Shown here: positions 1 to 6,285 of the stretch, piece by piece
How the letters are laid out: each line of letters begins with the position of its first letter
Position numbering within the stretch: the stretch's first letter is position 1
Source of the DNA: Thermococcus sp.
GTDB taxonomy: Archaea; Methanobacteriota_B; Thermococci; Thermococcales; Thermococcaceae
NCBI GenBank assembly: GCA_015522395.1
Contig: WAMH01000056.1
Location: forward strand, 1-6,483
Direction: 5' to 3'
Length of the DNA stretch: 6,483 nucleotides
Notes under the pieces: model-generated
What the model was told of the DNA's origin: nothing
The model's database searches: none
The model's input: the letters and a program-made list of their open reading frames with translations, nothing else
Position numbers and translations under genes: made by a program

Positions 1-772
1 GAAGCCGCCGAAGGAACCCGGTGAGGTAACCCTCAAGGTCGAGGACCTCTGGGTCAGGGGAGACCGCGGTGAGGAAGCCGTTAGGGGCCTCTCCTTTGAG
101 GTTCGCGCCGGAGAGATATTTGGCATAGCAGGTGTAGAGGGCAACGGCCAGAGCGAGCTTATAGAGGCCATAACGGGCCTTAGAAAGGTCGAGAAGGGCA
201 GGGTGAAGGTCAATGAAGTTGATATAACGGGCAAGAGACCCAGGGAACTCTACGACATGGGTATAGCCCATATCCCAGAGGACAGGACGCACATGGGACT
301 GGTCCTCGACATGACCGTGATGGAAAACGCCATTCTGGGAATGCAGTGGAGGAAGGAGTTCTCCAGGTGGGGCCTGATGGACTGGAAGAGCGTTGAGCTT
401 CACACCAGACAACTCATAGAGGAGTTCGACGTCAGTGCCCCCGGCGTCAAGGCCCCCGTCAAGTCCCTCAGCGGCGGAAACCAGCAGAAGCTCATAGTGG
501 CCAGGGAAGTCAGCAAAAAACCGGAGCTCATCGTCGCCGCCCAGCCGACCCGCGGTGTTGACGTGGCATCGACTGAGTACATAAGAAACTACCTCGTCAA
601 ACTGAGGAACGAGAACAAGGCCGTCCTCCTCGTTTCGGCGGACTTGGACGAGGTTCTCCAGCTCAGCGACAGGATGGCGATAATGTACGAGGGGCAGTTT
701 ATGGGTATAGTGAAACCGGAGGAAGTCACGGAGGAGCAGATAGGCCTCATGATGGGAGGTGTTAAAGCATGA
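1..772 (+). CDS. Nucleoside/simple-sugar type ABC importer, ATP-binding subunit (C-terminal half, 5' end outside window)
   Basis: This is the cytoplasmic ATPase of an ABC importer of the duplicated-domain type (RbsA/YufO-like). The reading frame is open from base 2 and gives 256 codons, which is the second nucleotide-binding domain only; the full protein in this family is about 500 residues, so the first domain lies upstream. A methionine at base 203 is internal, because the homologous sequence runs unbroken in front of it. Visible motifs, counted from base 2, are a degenerate Walker A (GVEGNGQSEL, residues 44-53, without the usual GK[ST]), the signature LSGGNQQK (156-163), and a degenerate Walker B followed by AAQPTRGVD, where the catalytic Asp-Glu pair is Ala-Gln. 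The H-loop region reads VSADLDE and lacks its histidine. Such decay is normal for the second domain of this family, where the first domain is expected to carry out hydrolysis. The stop codon overlaps the next start as ATGA. Substrate is inferred from the permease type: nucleosides are likelier than sugars. Confidence 0.93.
   Translation, partial: KPPKEPGEVTLKVEDLWVRGDRGEEAVRGLSFEVRAGEIFGIAGVEGNGQSELIEAITGLRKVEKGRVKVNEVDITGKRPRELYDMGIAHIPEDRTHMGLVLDMTVMENAILGMQWRKEFSRWGLMDWKSVELHTRQLIEEFDVSAPGVKAPVKSLSGGNQQKLIVAREVSKKPELIVAAQPTRGVDVASTEYIRNYLVKLRNENKAVLLVSADLDEVLQLSDRMAIMYEGQFMGIVKPEEVTEEQIGLMMGGVKA
754..761 (+). promoter_or_regulatory. Ribosome binding site of the first permease gene
   Basis: GGGAGGTG lies 7 bases before the ATG at 769, within the last codons of the ATPase gene. 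It closely matches the archaeal anti-Shine-Dalgarno partner GGAGGTGATC. It supports the overlapping ATG start and suggests that ribosomes reinitiate from one gene to the next. Confidence 0.75.
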
Positions 773-1809
773 GCTTCTCTGATGAACTACGCGGCTACTG
801 GAAGCCCCTTACCGAGAGTGTTCTGGCGATACTCATCGGGGCCCTGGTAGGTGCCATAGTGCTGTGGCTCAGCGGCTACGACGCCGTAGCTGCATACAAG
901 GCCCTACTGGAGGGCGCCTTCCTTGGGGGAAACTTCGCGGAGACCCTCAGCAAGTCCACCCCGCTCATGCTCACGGCTATAACCTTCGCCATCGGTTCCA
1001 GAACGGGCCTCTTCAACATAGGCGCCGAGGGTGCGGTCTACTTCGGCGCCATCACCGCGGTTGGCGTTACGCAGGTTCTTCAAAACCCCCTGACAGGGGT
1101 GCTGGCTGGACTGCTCGTAGGTGCGCTCTGGATGCTTCCGGCTGCGGTACTCAAGGTCTACCGGGGCGTCCACGAGGTCATCTCGACGATAATGCTCAAC
1201 TGGATAGCGTTCTACCTGGCCGGCTGGATGGCGCTGAGCGTCTTAGCCAACCCCGAAAACCCGAACAGCACATTGCCGATACCTCCCGGAGCGAGACTCC
1301 CTCTCCTCGTTAAGAACTCCACGCTGTCTTGGGCCTTCATAATAGCCGTCCTGACCGCGATAGTGGTCTACGTTATAATGTGGCACACGAGACTCGGCTA
1401 CGAGCTCAGGGCCAGCGGCCAGAACCCAAGGGCGGCCGAGTACGGGGGCATAAATCCGAAGGCGGCGGTGATATGGTCCTTCCTCATAGGTGGAATGACG
1501 GCCGGGCTGGCAGGCGCTGTTCAGATCATGGGTATACCGCCGAGCTACTCGATAAGTCAGGGGCTGGCCAACGTCTACGGCTACGGTTTTGACGGAATCG
1601 GCGTTTCGCTCGTCGGCAGGGACCACCCGCTGGGCATAATCTTCTCGGGGATACTCTTTGGAGCGCTCAACGCGGGTGCGACAAAGATGCAGCAGACGGG
1701 CGTTCCGCTTGAGATGGTCAAGGTCATCGAGGGAATAATCATCGTCGCCGTTGCCGTTCCGGGACTGCTGGATCTATTCGCAAGGCTCTTCAGGAGGGGA
1801 TCCCAGTGA
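769..1809 (+). CDS. ABC importer permease 1 (YufP/NupP-like, BPD_transp_2 family)
   Basis: An integral membrane subunit of 346 residues that forms one half of the transport channel. It belongs to the branched-chain amino acid/ribose type permeases (PF02653), and within these to the nucleoside-importer subgroup related to Bacillus YufP/NupP. A first hydrophobic helix lies at about 17-35. The family-typical segment GLFNIGAEG is at 80-88, with further hydrophobic helices at about 89-102, 110-128, 137-160 and 185-205, then several more to about 335. The cytoplasmic coupling segment carries RASGQNPRAAEYGGI (214-228), which should contact the ATPase. The C-terminus is short and basic (FARLFRRGSQ). 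Length is usual for the subgroup. The gene overlaps the ATPase by 4 bases (ATGA) and the second permease by 4 bases (GTGA), so all three are probably one transcript and are made in matched amounts. The family is secure from the sequence; the substrate is inferred from relatives, and a simple sugar cannot be excluded. Confidence 0.93.
   Translation: MSFSDELRGYWKPLTESVLAILIGALVGAIVLWLSGYDAVAAYKALLEGAFLGGNFAETLSKSTPLMLTAITFAIGSRTGLFNIGAEGAVYFGAITAVGVTQVLQNPLTGVLAGLLVGALWMLPAAVLKVYRGVHEVISTIMLNWIAFYLAGWMALSVLANPENPNSTLPIPPGARLPLLVKNSTLSWAFIIAVLTAIVVYVIMWHTRLGYELRASGQNPRAAEYGGINPKAAVIWSFLIGGMTAGLAGAVQIMGIPPSYSISQGLANVYGYGFDGIGVSLVGRDHPLGIIFSGILFGALNAGATKMQQTGVPLEMVKVIEGIIIVAVAVPGLLDLFARLFRRGSQ
1793..1799 (+). 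promoter_or_regulatory. Ribosome binding site that decides the GTG start of permease 2
   Basis: GGAGGGG ends 6 bases before the GTG at 1806. An in-frame ATG occurs four codons later (1818), but its spacing to this site is too long. The GTG that overlaps the upstream stop codon as GTGA is therefore the better start. Confidence 0.65.
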
Positions 1810-2717
1810 ATGAGACGATGATAATCGGCCTTCTCCTGGGTTCGCTCGCGGCCATGGTGCCCATAGTCCTCACCAGCGTCGGGGCTGCGATAAGCGAGAG
1901 GGCAGGTGTGGTAAACATCGGCTACGAGGGAATTCTAATGCTTTCAGCCTTCTTCGGAACGATCTCAGCCGAGATTACTCACAGCGGCTGGATCGGCCTT
2001 CTCGGTGGCGCCCTTACGGGGCTGGTGTTGGGCGTCGTCCACGGCGTTATAACCGTCTACCTTAAGGGCGACCACGTCATCCCGGGCATAGGCATCAACC
2101 TCATAGGCTACGGCGGTGTCGCCTTCGGGATCCTCGCCTACTGGGGAACGGCCGGACAGCATCAGGTTCCGAGCTACGCACAGATAAGCCCTCTCTGGAT
2201 GGATGCCTTCGGAAACTCCCTCAGCCCGATGGTGCCGATAACCTTCGTGGTTGCTTTCATAGCATGGTGGTTGCTCTTCAAGACGCCCTTCGGGCTGAGA
2301 ATAAGGGCAGTTGGTGAGAACCCGGAGGCGGCCGATGCGCTCGGGATAAACGTCGAGCTGTACCGCTTCACGGCTGTTTTAATAGCGAGCGCCCTGGCGG
2401 GGGTTGCGGGGGCTTATCTGAGCGTGGACTGGCTTGGAACGGTAACGAAAACGATAGCCGCCGGAAGGGGTTTCATAGCGCTGGCTAACATGGTCTTCAG
2501 CGGCTGGGATCCCCTTGTGGCCCTCGTTGGAGGCTTTATTTTCGGGTTCTTCGACAACCTGGCAATATACATCCAGAACAACCCCTGGCTGGCGGGTGCA
2601 ATACCCTGGCAGTTCATAGCTACGCTACCGTACCTCGTGACCCTCATAGTGGTCGCGGGAATAATAGGCAGGGCGAGGCCACCGAAGTGGGACGGAATCC
2701 CCTACAAGAGGGAGTGA
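1806..2717 (+). CDS. ABC importer permease 2 (YufQ/NupQ-like, BPD_transp_2 family)
   Basis: The second channel subunit, 303 residues, expected to pair with permease 1 as a heterodimer. It is distantly related to permease 1: both have the ERAGVVNIGYEG-type segment (here 31-42) after the first helix, and both have the coupling segment (here GLRIRAVGENPEAADALGI, 163-181). The later segment GRGFIALANMVFSGWDP (220-236) is typical of the YufQ branch (COG1079). Hydrophobic helices are visible at about 5-27, 43-57, 61-86, 93-113, 142-158, 187-205, 237-256 and 268-288. The tail after the last helix is charged (GRARPPKWDGIPYKRE). Translation starts at GTG, overlapping the upstream stop by 4 bases. The gene is the last of its operon on this strand; a strong inverted repeat begins inside its final codons. 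The order ATPase, large permease, small permease matches bacterial nupO-nupP-nupQ type operons, where a BMP-family lipoprotein gene normally comes first. Confidence 0.93.
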   Translation: MNETMIIGLLLGSLAAMVPIVLTSVGAAISERAGVVNIGYEGILMLSAFFGTISAEITHSGWIGLLGGALTGLVLGVVHGVITVYLKGDHVIPGIGINLIGYGGVAFGILAYWGTAGQHQVPSYAQISPLWMDAFGNSLSPMVPITFVVAFIAWWLLFKTPFGLRIRAVGENPEAADALGINVELYRFTAVLIASALAGVAGAYLSVDWLGTVTKTIAAGRGFIALANMVFSGWDPLVALVGGFIFGFFDNLAIYIQNNPWLAGAIPWQFIATLPYLVTLIVVAGIIGRARPPKWDGIPYKRE

Positions 2718-2756
2718 TTCCCCTTTCTTCTTTTGGCAAAAATCAAAGGGATCACT
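2713..2756. terminator. Putative bidirectional terminator between converging genes
   Basis: Left arm 2713-2726 (agtgattccccttt) and right arm 2745-2756 (aaagggatcact) form a 12-pair stem with two extra bases in the left arm. With G-U pairs in RNA, the stem could extend by about four more pairs on the outside. An inner TTTT/AAAA pairing around GGC lies in the loop. The + strand has a pyrimidine run, TTTCTTCTTTT (2724-2734), and the - strand reads GATTTTTGCC here. Both stop codons (2715-2717 and 2752-2754) lie inside the arms. Archaeal termination mainly needs U-rich tracts, so the role of the hairpin is an inference; it may instead protect 3' ends of transcripts. Confidence 0.6.
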
Positions 2757-3738
2757 TCTTCAGGATCACGCCCACGGCAGTTCCGAGGACGATGCCAACT
2801 AGGAGTGAAATGAGCACGTAGGTTCCGACATCCGGGCCCTGCACAGGTTTCTCAACAGGAGCCCCACCTGATAGGGCCTTGAGTAAAGCCGCCGTGTTCC
2901 TTATCAGCAGTTCGGTGTACGGCTCGTCGGTCCCGAAGACGGTTACCCCCGCTATCGGCTTTCCGCTCTTTTCAGCAAGTTCAAAGGCGGCCTTCTTGAG
3001 CTGGTCGGGGCTGTCCACTCCGTAAACTATAAGACTGGAGTTCTCGGCCTCTGGGAGGAGCTCGTCAACGCCTATGGCCGGAACCTCCTCCTCGGGCTTT
3101 ATGGCGGCAATCGCTTTTATTCCCAGCCACTCAATCGCGTACTGGTCGGGGGGCATCTGTATCACGGCCGTCTCGTTTCCTTTCACGAGCGCGCGGTAGG
3201 CCCCCACTATGGCGTTTACCCTTGCTTGGAAGTCGTTGTAGTCCCTAAGGTAGACGTCAGCGTTCCCTGGATCAACCTCTTCGAGGGCCCTCTCGGTTGC
3301 CCTCGCTATCGCAAGGGCGTTTGTCGGGTCGAGCCATACCCCGTGGGGGTTGTCCTTGTCGTGGTACCATCTCTCGGGCAGGTAGCGGAAGCCCTCCCTT
3401 TTGTAGTCGTCTAAAAATAGAGTCTTCCCTTTTATCGTTCCCTCCGCCTGTAGCTCGGCTATCTTCTTCTCAACGGGCAGGTGACCGCCGGTGGTCACTA
3501 TGATGTCTGCCCTACTGAGTAGGTTTATCTGCTCCGCGGTGAGCTGGTAGTCGTGGGGATCGACGCCCGCTGGAATGAGGTATACGACCTGAACTGAGTT
3601 CCCGAAGGCATCCTTCACTATCCCCGCCAGGGGGGCGATAGTAGTTACCACTAGTGGCCTGGTCTGTTCCGCCGAGGCGTTCTGTGGGATTAAAAGGGCG
3701 ATCAGAACTATGAGGGCAAGCAACGCTGCCTTTCTCAT
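2752..3738 (-). CDS. ZnuA/TroA-like metal ABC transporter substrate-binding protein, C-terminally membrane-anchored
   Basis: A 328-residue extracytoplasmic binding protein of the cluster A-I (ZnuA/TroA/PsaA) fold, which normally delivers Zn2+ or Mn2+ to an ABC importer. Residues 1-23 are a Sec signal peptide (MRK, a hydrophobic stretch, then an ASA cleavage site) with no lipobox cysteine. Residues 305-326 form one transmembrane helix ending in KK, so the protein is probably held in the membrane by its C-terminus after a short Pro/Gly linker (290-304). Expected ligands H62 (VDPHDY) and H132 (NPHGVWLDP) are present, and D271 could be the fourth. The third, normally His or Glu, falls in IQMPPDQYAIEWLG (193-206), where my alignment puts Met195. 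The frame is open 16 codons further upstream (3786), but the start at 3738 is better: it begins the signal peptide, has GGTGA five bases before it, and the upstream extension covers a TATA-like box. No cognate ATPase or permease is nearby. The fold is fairly sure; metal specificity is open. Confidence 0.88.
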   Translation of the reverse strand: MRKAALLALIVLIALLIPQNASAEQTRPLVVTTIAPLAGIVKDAFGNSVQVVYLIPAGVDPHDYQLTAEQINLLSRADIIVTTGGHLPVEKKIAELQAEGTIKGKTLFLDDYKREGFRYLPERWYHDKDNPHGVWLDPTNALAIARATERALEEVDPGNADVYLRDYNDFQARVNAIVGAYRALVKGNETAVIQMPPDQYAIEWLGIKAIAAIKPEEEVPAIGVDELLPEAENSSLIVYGVDSPDQLKKAAFELAEKSGKPIAGVTVFGTDEPYTELLIRNTAALLKALSGGAPVEKPVQGPDVGTYVLISLLVGIVLGTAVGVILKK

Positions 3739-3768
3739 CACACTCACCGATGGGCATTGAACGTTTCG

Positions 3769-3777
3769 GTTTAAAAC
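3769..3777 (-). promoter_or_regulatory. TATA-like box of the binding-protein gene, overlapping a GTTnnnAAC palindrome
   Basis: On the - strand the bases read GGTTTTAAACC, with a TTTTAAA core about 31 bases before the ATG at 3738. This is a plausible archaeal TATA box giving a leader of roughly ten bases. The same bases form GTT-TTA-AAC, which matches the GTTn3AAC core known for the Thermococcales redox regulator SurR. A further GTT follows after six bases, rather than the five of the extended motif. The box is inside the 16-codon upstream extension, which argues against the longer start. Confidence 0.4.
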
Positions 3778-3805
3778 CCATCGCATAGAAAGGGAAGCAA
3801 AGGAC

Positions 3806-4096
3806 TCAGTAGGAATCCCTTCCCTCTCTGCTCTTTATGTGGGGCTTTCCGATTGCTATGGTGAAGCCCTTGAAGCTGTCGTCCTTCCTGTTGAACTCTA
3901 TCGCGAGCGGAAGGTTGTTGTCCTCGTTGAAGACTATCCTCACTATCCTCGCGCGCGAATGCTCGCTGAGGTAGTCCTCCTTCAGCTCCTCGTAGTTGTC
4001 GATGACGTCGTTGATGCTCTCGCTGTGCATCTCGTATATCTCGTTCGCGTAGACGCTGTGGTTTTTGATCTCATTGACCTTTTCCTTCCTGTTCAT
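3806..4096 (-). CDS. Conserved-looking hypothetical protein of 96 residues, partner of the phosphoribosyltransferase
   Basis: I do not recognise this protein. It is soluble, very rich in charged residues, and has no cysteine, signal peptide or membrane segment. The N-terminal half (about 1-46) looks helical and acidic (SINDVIDNYEELKEDYLSEH), and the second half (about 49-84) looks like two or three beta strands, with ARIVRIVFNE, LPLAIEFNRK and GFTIAIGK separated by turns. The tail is basic. The frame is open back to 4237, but that extension only reads the phosphoribosyltransferase gene in another frame and has abnormal Ser/Arg-rich composition. The ATG at 4096 has GAGGGTG five bases before it (4102-4108), and this site overlaps the stop codon of the upstream gene. 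Ten bases separate the two genes, so they are almost certainly cotranscribed. The tight coupling suggests a related function or a complex, but nothing in the sequence shows what it does. Confidence 0.78.
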   Translation of the reverse strand: MNRKEKVNEIKNHSVYANEIYEMHSESINDVIDNYEELKEDYLSEHSRARIVRIVFNEDNNLPLAIEFNRKDDSFKGFTIAIGKPHIKSREGRDSY

Positions 4097-4106
4097 TCCG
4101 ACACCC

Positions 4107-4754
4107 TCAGGCTTTGCGCCAGGCTCCCTCGCGGAACTCAAAAACCTTCCTGCGCTCGGCCATGCGGAGCGCTTCCTCGAGCTTGCCCTTCGGAACCTCG
4201 AGGCCGTGAAGCTCTTTGAACAGTTCGACGATTTCATCGGTGGTTAAGGTCTCCTTCTCCTCAAAGAGGTTGTTGACGAGGTTTATCATGTCCTCAACGA
4301 AGTTCCACGGGAAGACTATCCAGGCCCAGTCTATCTCCTCGCCGTAGTAGTCCGGCTTGAAGCGCGAACCTCGTATCGTGAGGAGAGTGGCGACCCTTAT
4401 CTCCGCCGGCTTCCGGCTTTCAACGTAGTTCTTCGCGAGGGTGAGGCTCTCGCCGGTGTCGCTGATGTCGTCGACTATGAGAACTTTCTTGCCCTCAAGG
4501 TTGTAGTTGCTGCTGTACTTGAGCTTTGCCTTTCCGTCCGGAGTTGCCGTAACGCCCCAGTGCTCCACCTTGAGGCTGACGAGGTCTTTGACGCCTAGGT
4601 AGTCGCAGTACAGACGCGCGGCAACCCAGCCGCCCCTTGCAAGGCCTACAATGACATCTGGCTCCCAGCCCTCTTCGAGGACCTTCCAGGCGCCCTCCCT
4701 GGCCCATCTTTCGATGTCTTCCCAAGAAGCGAGTTTTGCAGGAAACTTCTTCAT
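4107..4754 (-). CDS. Purine-type phosphoribosyltransferase (archaeal Hpt/Gpt-like)
   Basis: A 215-residue cytosolic type I phosphoribosyltransferase, expected to join a purine base (hypoxanthine, guanine or xanthine) to PRPP, giving the nucleotide and pyrophosphate. The PRPP-binding motif VLIVDDISDTGESL is at 91-104 with its two aspartates and the TGES loop. A pyrophosphate loop, ARGG, is at 39-42 after DVIVG. The aromatic stretch WAWIVFPWNFVED (143-155) sits where 6-oxopurine enzymes hold the base. Residues 170-215 go beyond the catalytic core and look like a small helical or winged-helix-like domain (TTDEIVELFKEL, then KLEEALRMAERRKVFEFREG). The overall form fits archaeal proteins grouped as COG2236. 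The start at 4754 is supported by the PRT-like N-terminus and by a TATA box 30 bases upstream, although the ribosome binding site (GGGA) is weak. The gene precedes the 96-residue gene by 10 bases. The exact base preference cannot be read from the sequence. Confidence 0.9.
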   Translation of the reverse strand: MKKFPAKLASWEDIERWAREGAWKVLEEGWEPDVIVGLARGGWVAARLYCDYLGVKDLVSLKVEHWGVTATPDGKAKLKYSSNYNLEGKKVLIVDDISDTGESLTLAKNYVESRKPAEIRVATLLTIRGSRFKPDYYGEEIDWAWIVFPWNFVEDMINLVNNLFEEKETLTTDEIVELFKELHGLEVPKGKLEEALRMAERRKVFEFREGAWRKA

Positions 4755-4784
4755 TGGATTTCCCTTAATTAAGCGGACGGGGGG

Positions 4785-4794
4785 TTATATTTAA
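4785..4794 (-). promoter_or_regulatory. Promoter (TATA box) of the phosphoribosyltransferase unit
   Basis: On the - strand TTAAATATAA is preceded by an A-rich stretch (GCAAAACCC) that could act as the TFB-recognition element. The box ends 30 bases before the ATG at 4754, which predicts a leader of only about 8-10 bases. It is the clearest promoter in the window. The 88-base gap up to cysS otherwise holds a short T-run on the - strand (ACTTTTGCC, about 4824-4832), a weak candidate for cysS termination, and the palindrome TTAATTAA (4765-4772). Confidence 0.6.
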
Positions 4795-4842
4795 GGGTTT
4801 TGCTCCGGATTTTGACAGGAGAATGGCAAAAGTAGAGGAGCT

Positions 4843-6273
4843 TCAAACCCTCACTCTCTTCCAGACGGTTCCCTGCGGCGTGTCCTCGAGCTGAATCCCA
4901 AGCTCCCTCAGCTCGGCCCTTATCTTATCCGCCAGCGCGAAGTTCCTCTCCTTCCTGAGCTGGGAACGGACCTCTATGAGAAGCTTTATCAGCTCTCCCT
5001 CCTCGCCGGCTTTCTGCTCCCTGAAGTAGTCCTCAAAGATGCCGAAGACCTCGCTGACAGCCCTGAAGAACTCCCAGGCCTTCCTCAGTATGCTCTCCTT
5101 CGGCGTCTCCACCTGGGTCAGGTAGCGGTTGATCGCGTTTGATGCCTCAAATACTGCCTTCAGAGCCTCAGCTGTGTTGAAATCATCATCCATTGCCTCG
5201 TAGAACTTCTCCCTCGCGTTCCTTATTGCCTCGTAGGCCTCGAACTCCGGCTCTTCCCAGCGGAAGGAGATCTCTGCCCGCTCCATCGCCACGCGGATGT
5301 TCTCGAGGGTGTTATACAGGCGCTCCAGGTTGTTCTTGGCGTGCTCCATGCCCTTCTCTGTGTAGTCGAGCGGTGAGCGGTAGTGCCTCTGGAGTACGAA
5401 GAGCCTTATCACCTCGGGGTCGTAGCGCTTCAGAGCTTCGCGTATCGTGATGAAGTTTCCGAGGCTCTTGCTCATCTTCTCGCCGTTGACCATGAGGAAG
5501 CCGGTGTGCATCCAGTAGCGGACCCACTCGTGGCCGGTGCATGCCTCAGTCTGCGCAATCTCGTTCTCGTGGTGCGGGAAGATGAGGTCATTTCCGCCGC
5601 CGTGGATGTCGAAGCTTTCTCCGAGGTATTTGGTACTCATCGTGGAGCACTCTATGTGCCAGCCGGGCCTCCCCTCACCCCATGGAGAAGACCACTTCGG
5701 CTCGCCGGGCTTGGCCTTCTTCCAGAGGGCAAAGTCCTCCGGATTCTTCTTCCCCTCGCCAGGCTCAACGCGCGCTCCCTTAACGAGGTCCTCGACCTTT
5801 ATCCCGCTGAGCTTGCCGTAGTCCTTGAACTTGCGGACTTCAAAGTAGACCCCATCGCTGCCCTCGTAGGCGTATCCCTTCTCTTGGAGCTTCCTGATGA
5901 ATTCTATGATGTCCCCGATGTGCTCGGTGACGCGCGGATAAACGTCGGCCGGCTTGACCTTCAAAGCCGCCATGTCCTCCAGGAAGTAGCGCAGAAACTT
6001 CTCGGCGAGCTTCTTCGGGTCTTCACCGGTTTCGTTCGCCCTCTTGATGATTTTATCGTCTATGTCCGTGAAGTTCATGACCATCAGAACGGTATATCCC
6101 TTGTGCTCGAAGTAGCGCCGGACCACGTCGAAGGCTATGTAGGTTCTCGCGTGGCCGATGTGGGTGTAATCGTAAACCGTTGGCCCGCAGACGTACATCC
6201 TGACCTCGCCCTCTCTGAGCGGCCTGAACTCCTCCTTCTGCCTCGTCTGGGTGTTGTATATCCTTATGGCCAT
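4843..6273 (-). CDS. cysS: Cysteinyl-tRNA synthetase
   Basis: A class I aminoacyl-tRNA synthetase of 476 residues that charges tRNA-Cys with cysteine in the cytosol, as a zinc-dependent monomer. The signature HIGH is at 38-41 in DYTHIGHARTY, and KMSKS is at 266-270 in GEKMSKSLGNF. The four zinc ligands are intact: C29 (YVCGPTVYD), C209 (HIECSTMS), H234 and E238 (PHHENE). The DFALWK segment (180-185) and the IHGGGNDLIFPHHENE block (223-238) are diagnostic. The C-terminal part (about 315-476) is the helical anticodon-recognition region, including DDDFNTAEAL. Length and sequence match the Thermococcales enzyme. A GTG three codons upstream (6282) keeps the frame, but it has no ribosome binding site; the ATG at 6273 has GGTG six bases before it and gives the usual N-terminus MAIRIYNT. 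The gene stands alone and diverges from the FKBP gene. It appears complete and ordinary. Confidence 0.98.
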   Translation of the reverse strand: MAIRIYNTQTRQKEEFRPLREGEVRMYVCGPTVYDYTHIGHARTYIAFDVVRRYFEHKGYTVLMVMNFTDIDDKIIKRANETGEDPKKLAEKFLRYFLEDMAALKVKPADVYPRVTEHIGDIIEFIRKLQEKGYAYEGSDGVYFEVRKFKDYGKLSGIKVEDLVKGARVEPGEGKKNPEDFALWKKAKPGEPKWSSPWGEGRPGWHIECSTMSTKYLGESFDIHGGGNDLIFPHHENEIAQTEACTGHEWVRYWMHTGFLMVNGEKMSKSLGNFITIREALKRYDPEVIRLFVLQRHYRSPLDYTEKGMEHAKNNLERLYNTLENIRVAMERAEISFRWEEPEFEAYEAIRNAREKFYEAMDDDFNTAEALKAVFEASNAINRYLTQVETPKESILRKAWEFFRAVSEVFGIFEDYFREQKAGEEGELIKLLIEVRSQLRKERNFALADKIRAELRELGIQLEDTPQGTVWKRVRV

Positions 6274-6285
6274 CTTCACCACCGG

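Noticed and set aside
1..772. Degenerate Walker A and Walker B of the ATPase as a sign of a broken gene
   Set aside because: The second domain of this duplicated ATPase family normally lacks these residues; the active site is expected in the first domain, outside the window.
864..1313. Other-frame openings within the permease gene (149 codons on +, and 89 and 127 codons on -)
   Set aside because: Arg/Gly/His-rich translations with no recognisable pattern, inside a clear membrane protein gene.
3839..4219. 126-codon open frame on the + strand opposite the small hypothetical gene and the phosphoribosyltransferase end
   Set aside because: Its composition (runs of Val, Leu and Asp) is typical of an antisense shadow, and the - strand genes have ribosome binding sites and sensible protein patterns.
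4097..4237. Longer start for the 96-residue protein
   Set aside because: The added 47 residues are Ser/Arg-rich translation of the phosphoribosyltransferase gene in another frame, and the ATG at 4096 has a good ribosome binding site.
4823..4894. Possible 23-residue peptide (ATG preceded by AGGAGA) on the + strand
   Set aside because: It is very short, mostly antisense to the 3' end of cysS, and has no promoter of its own that I can see.
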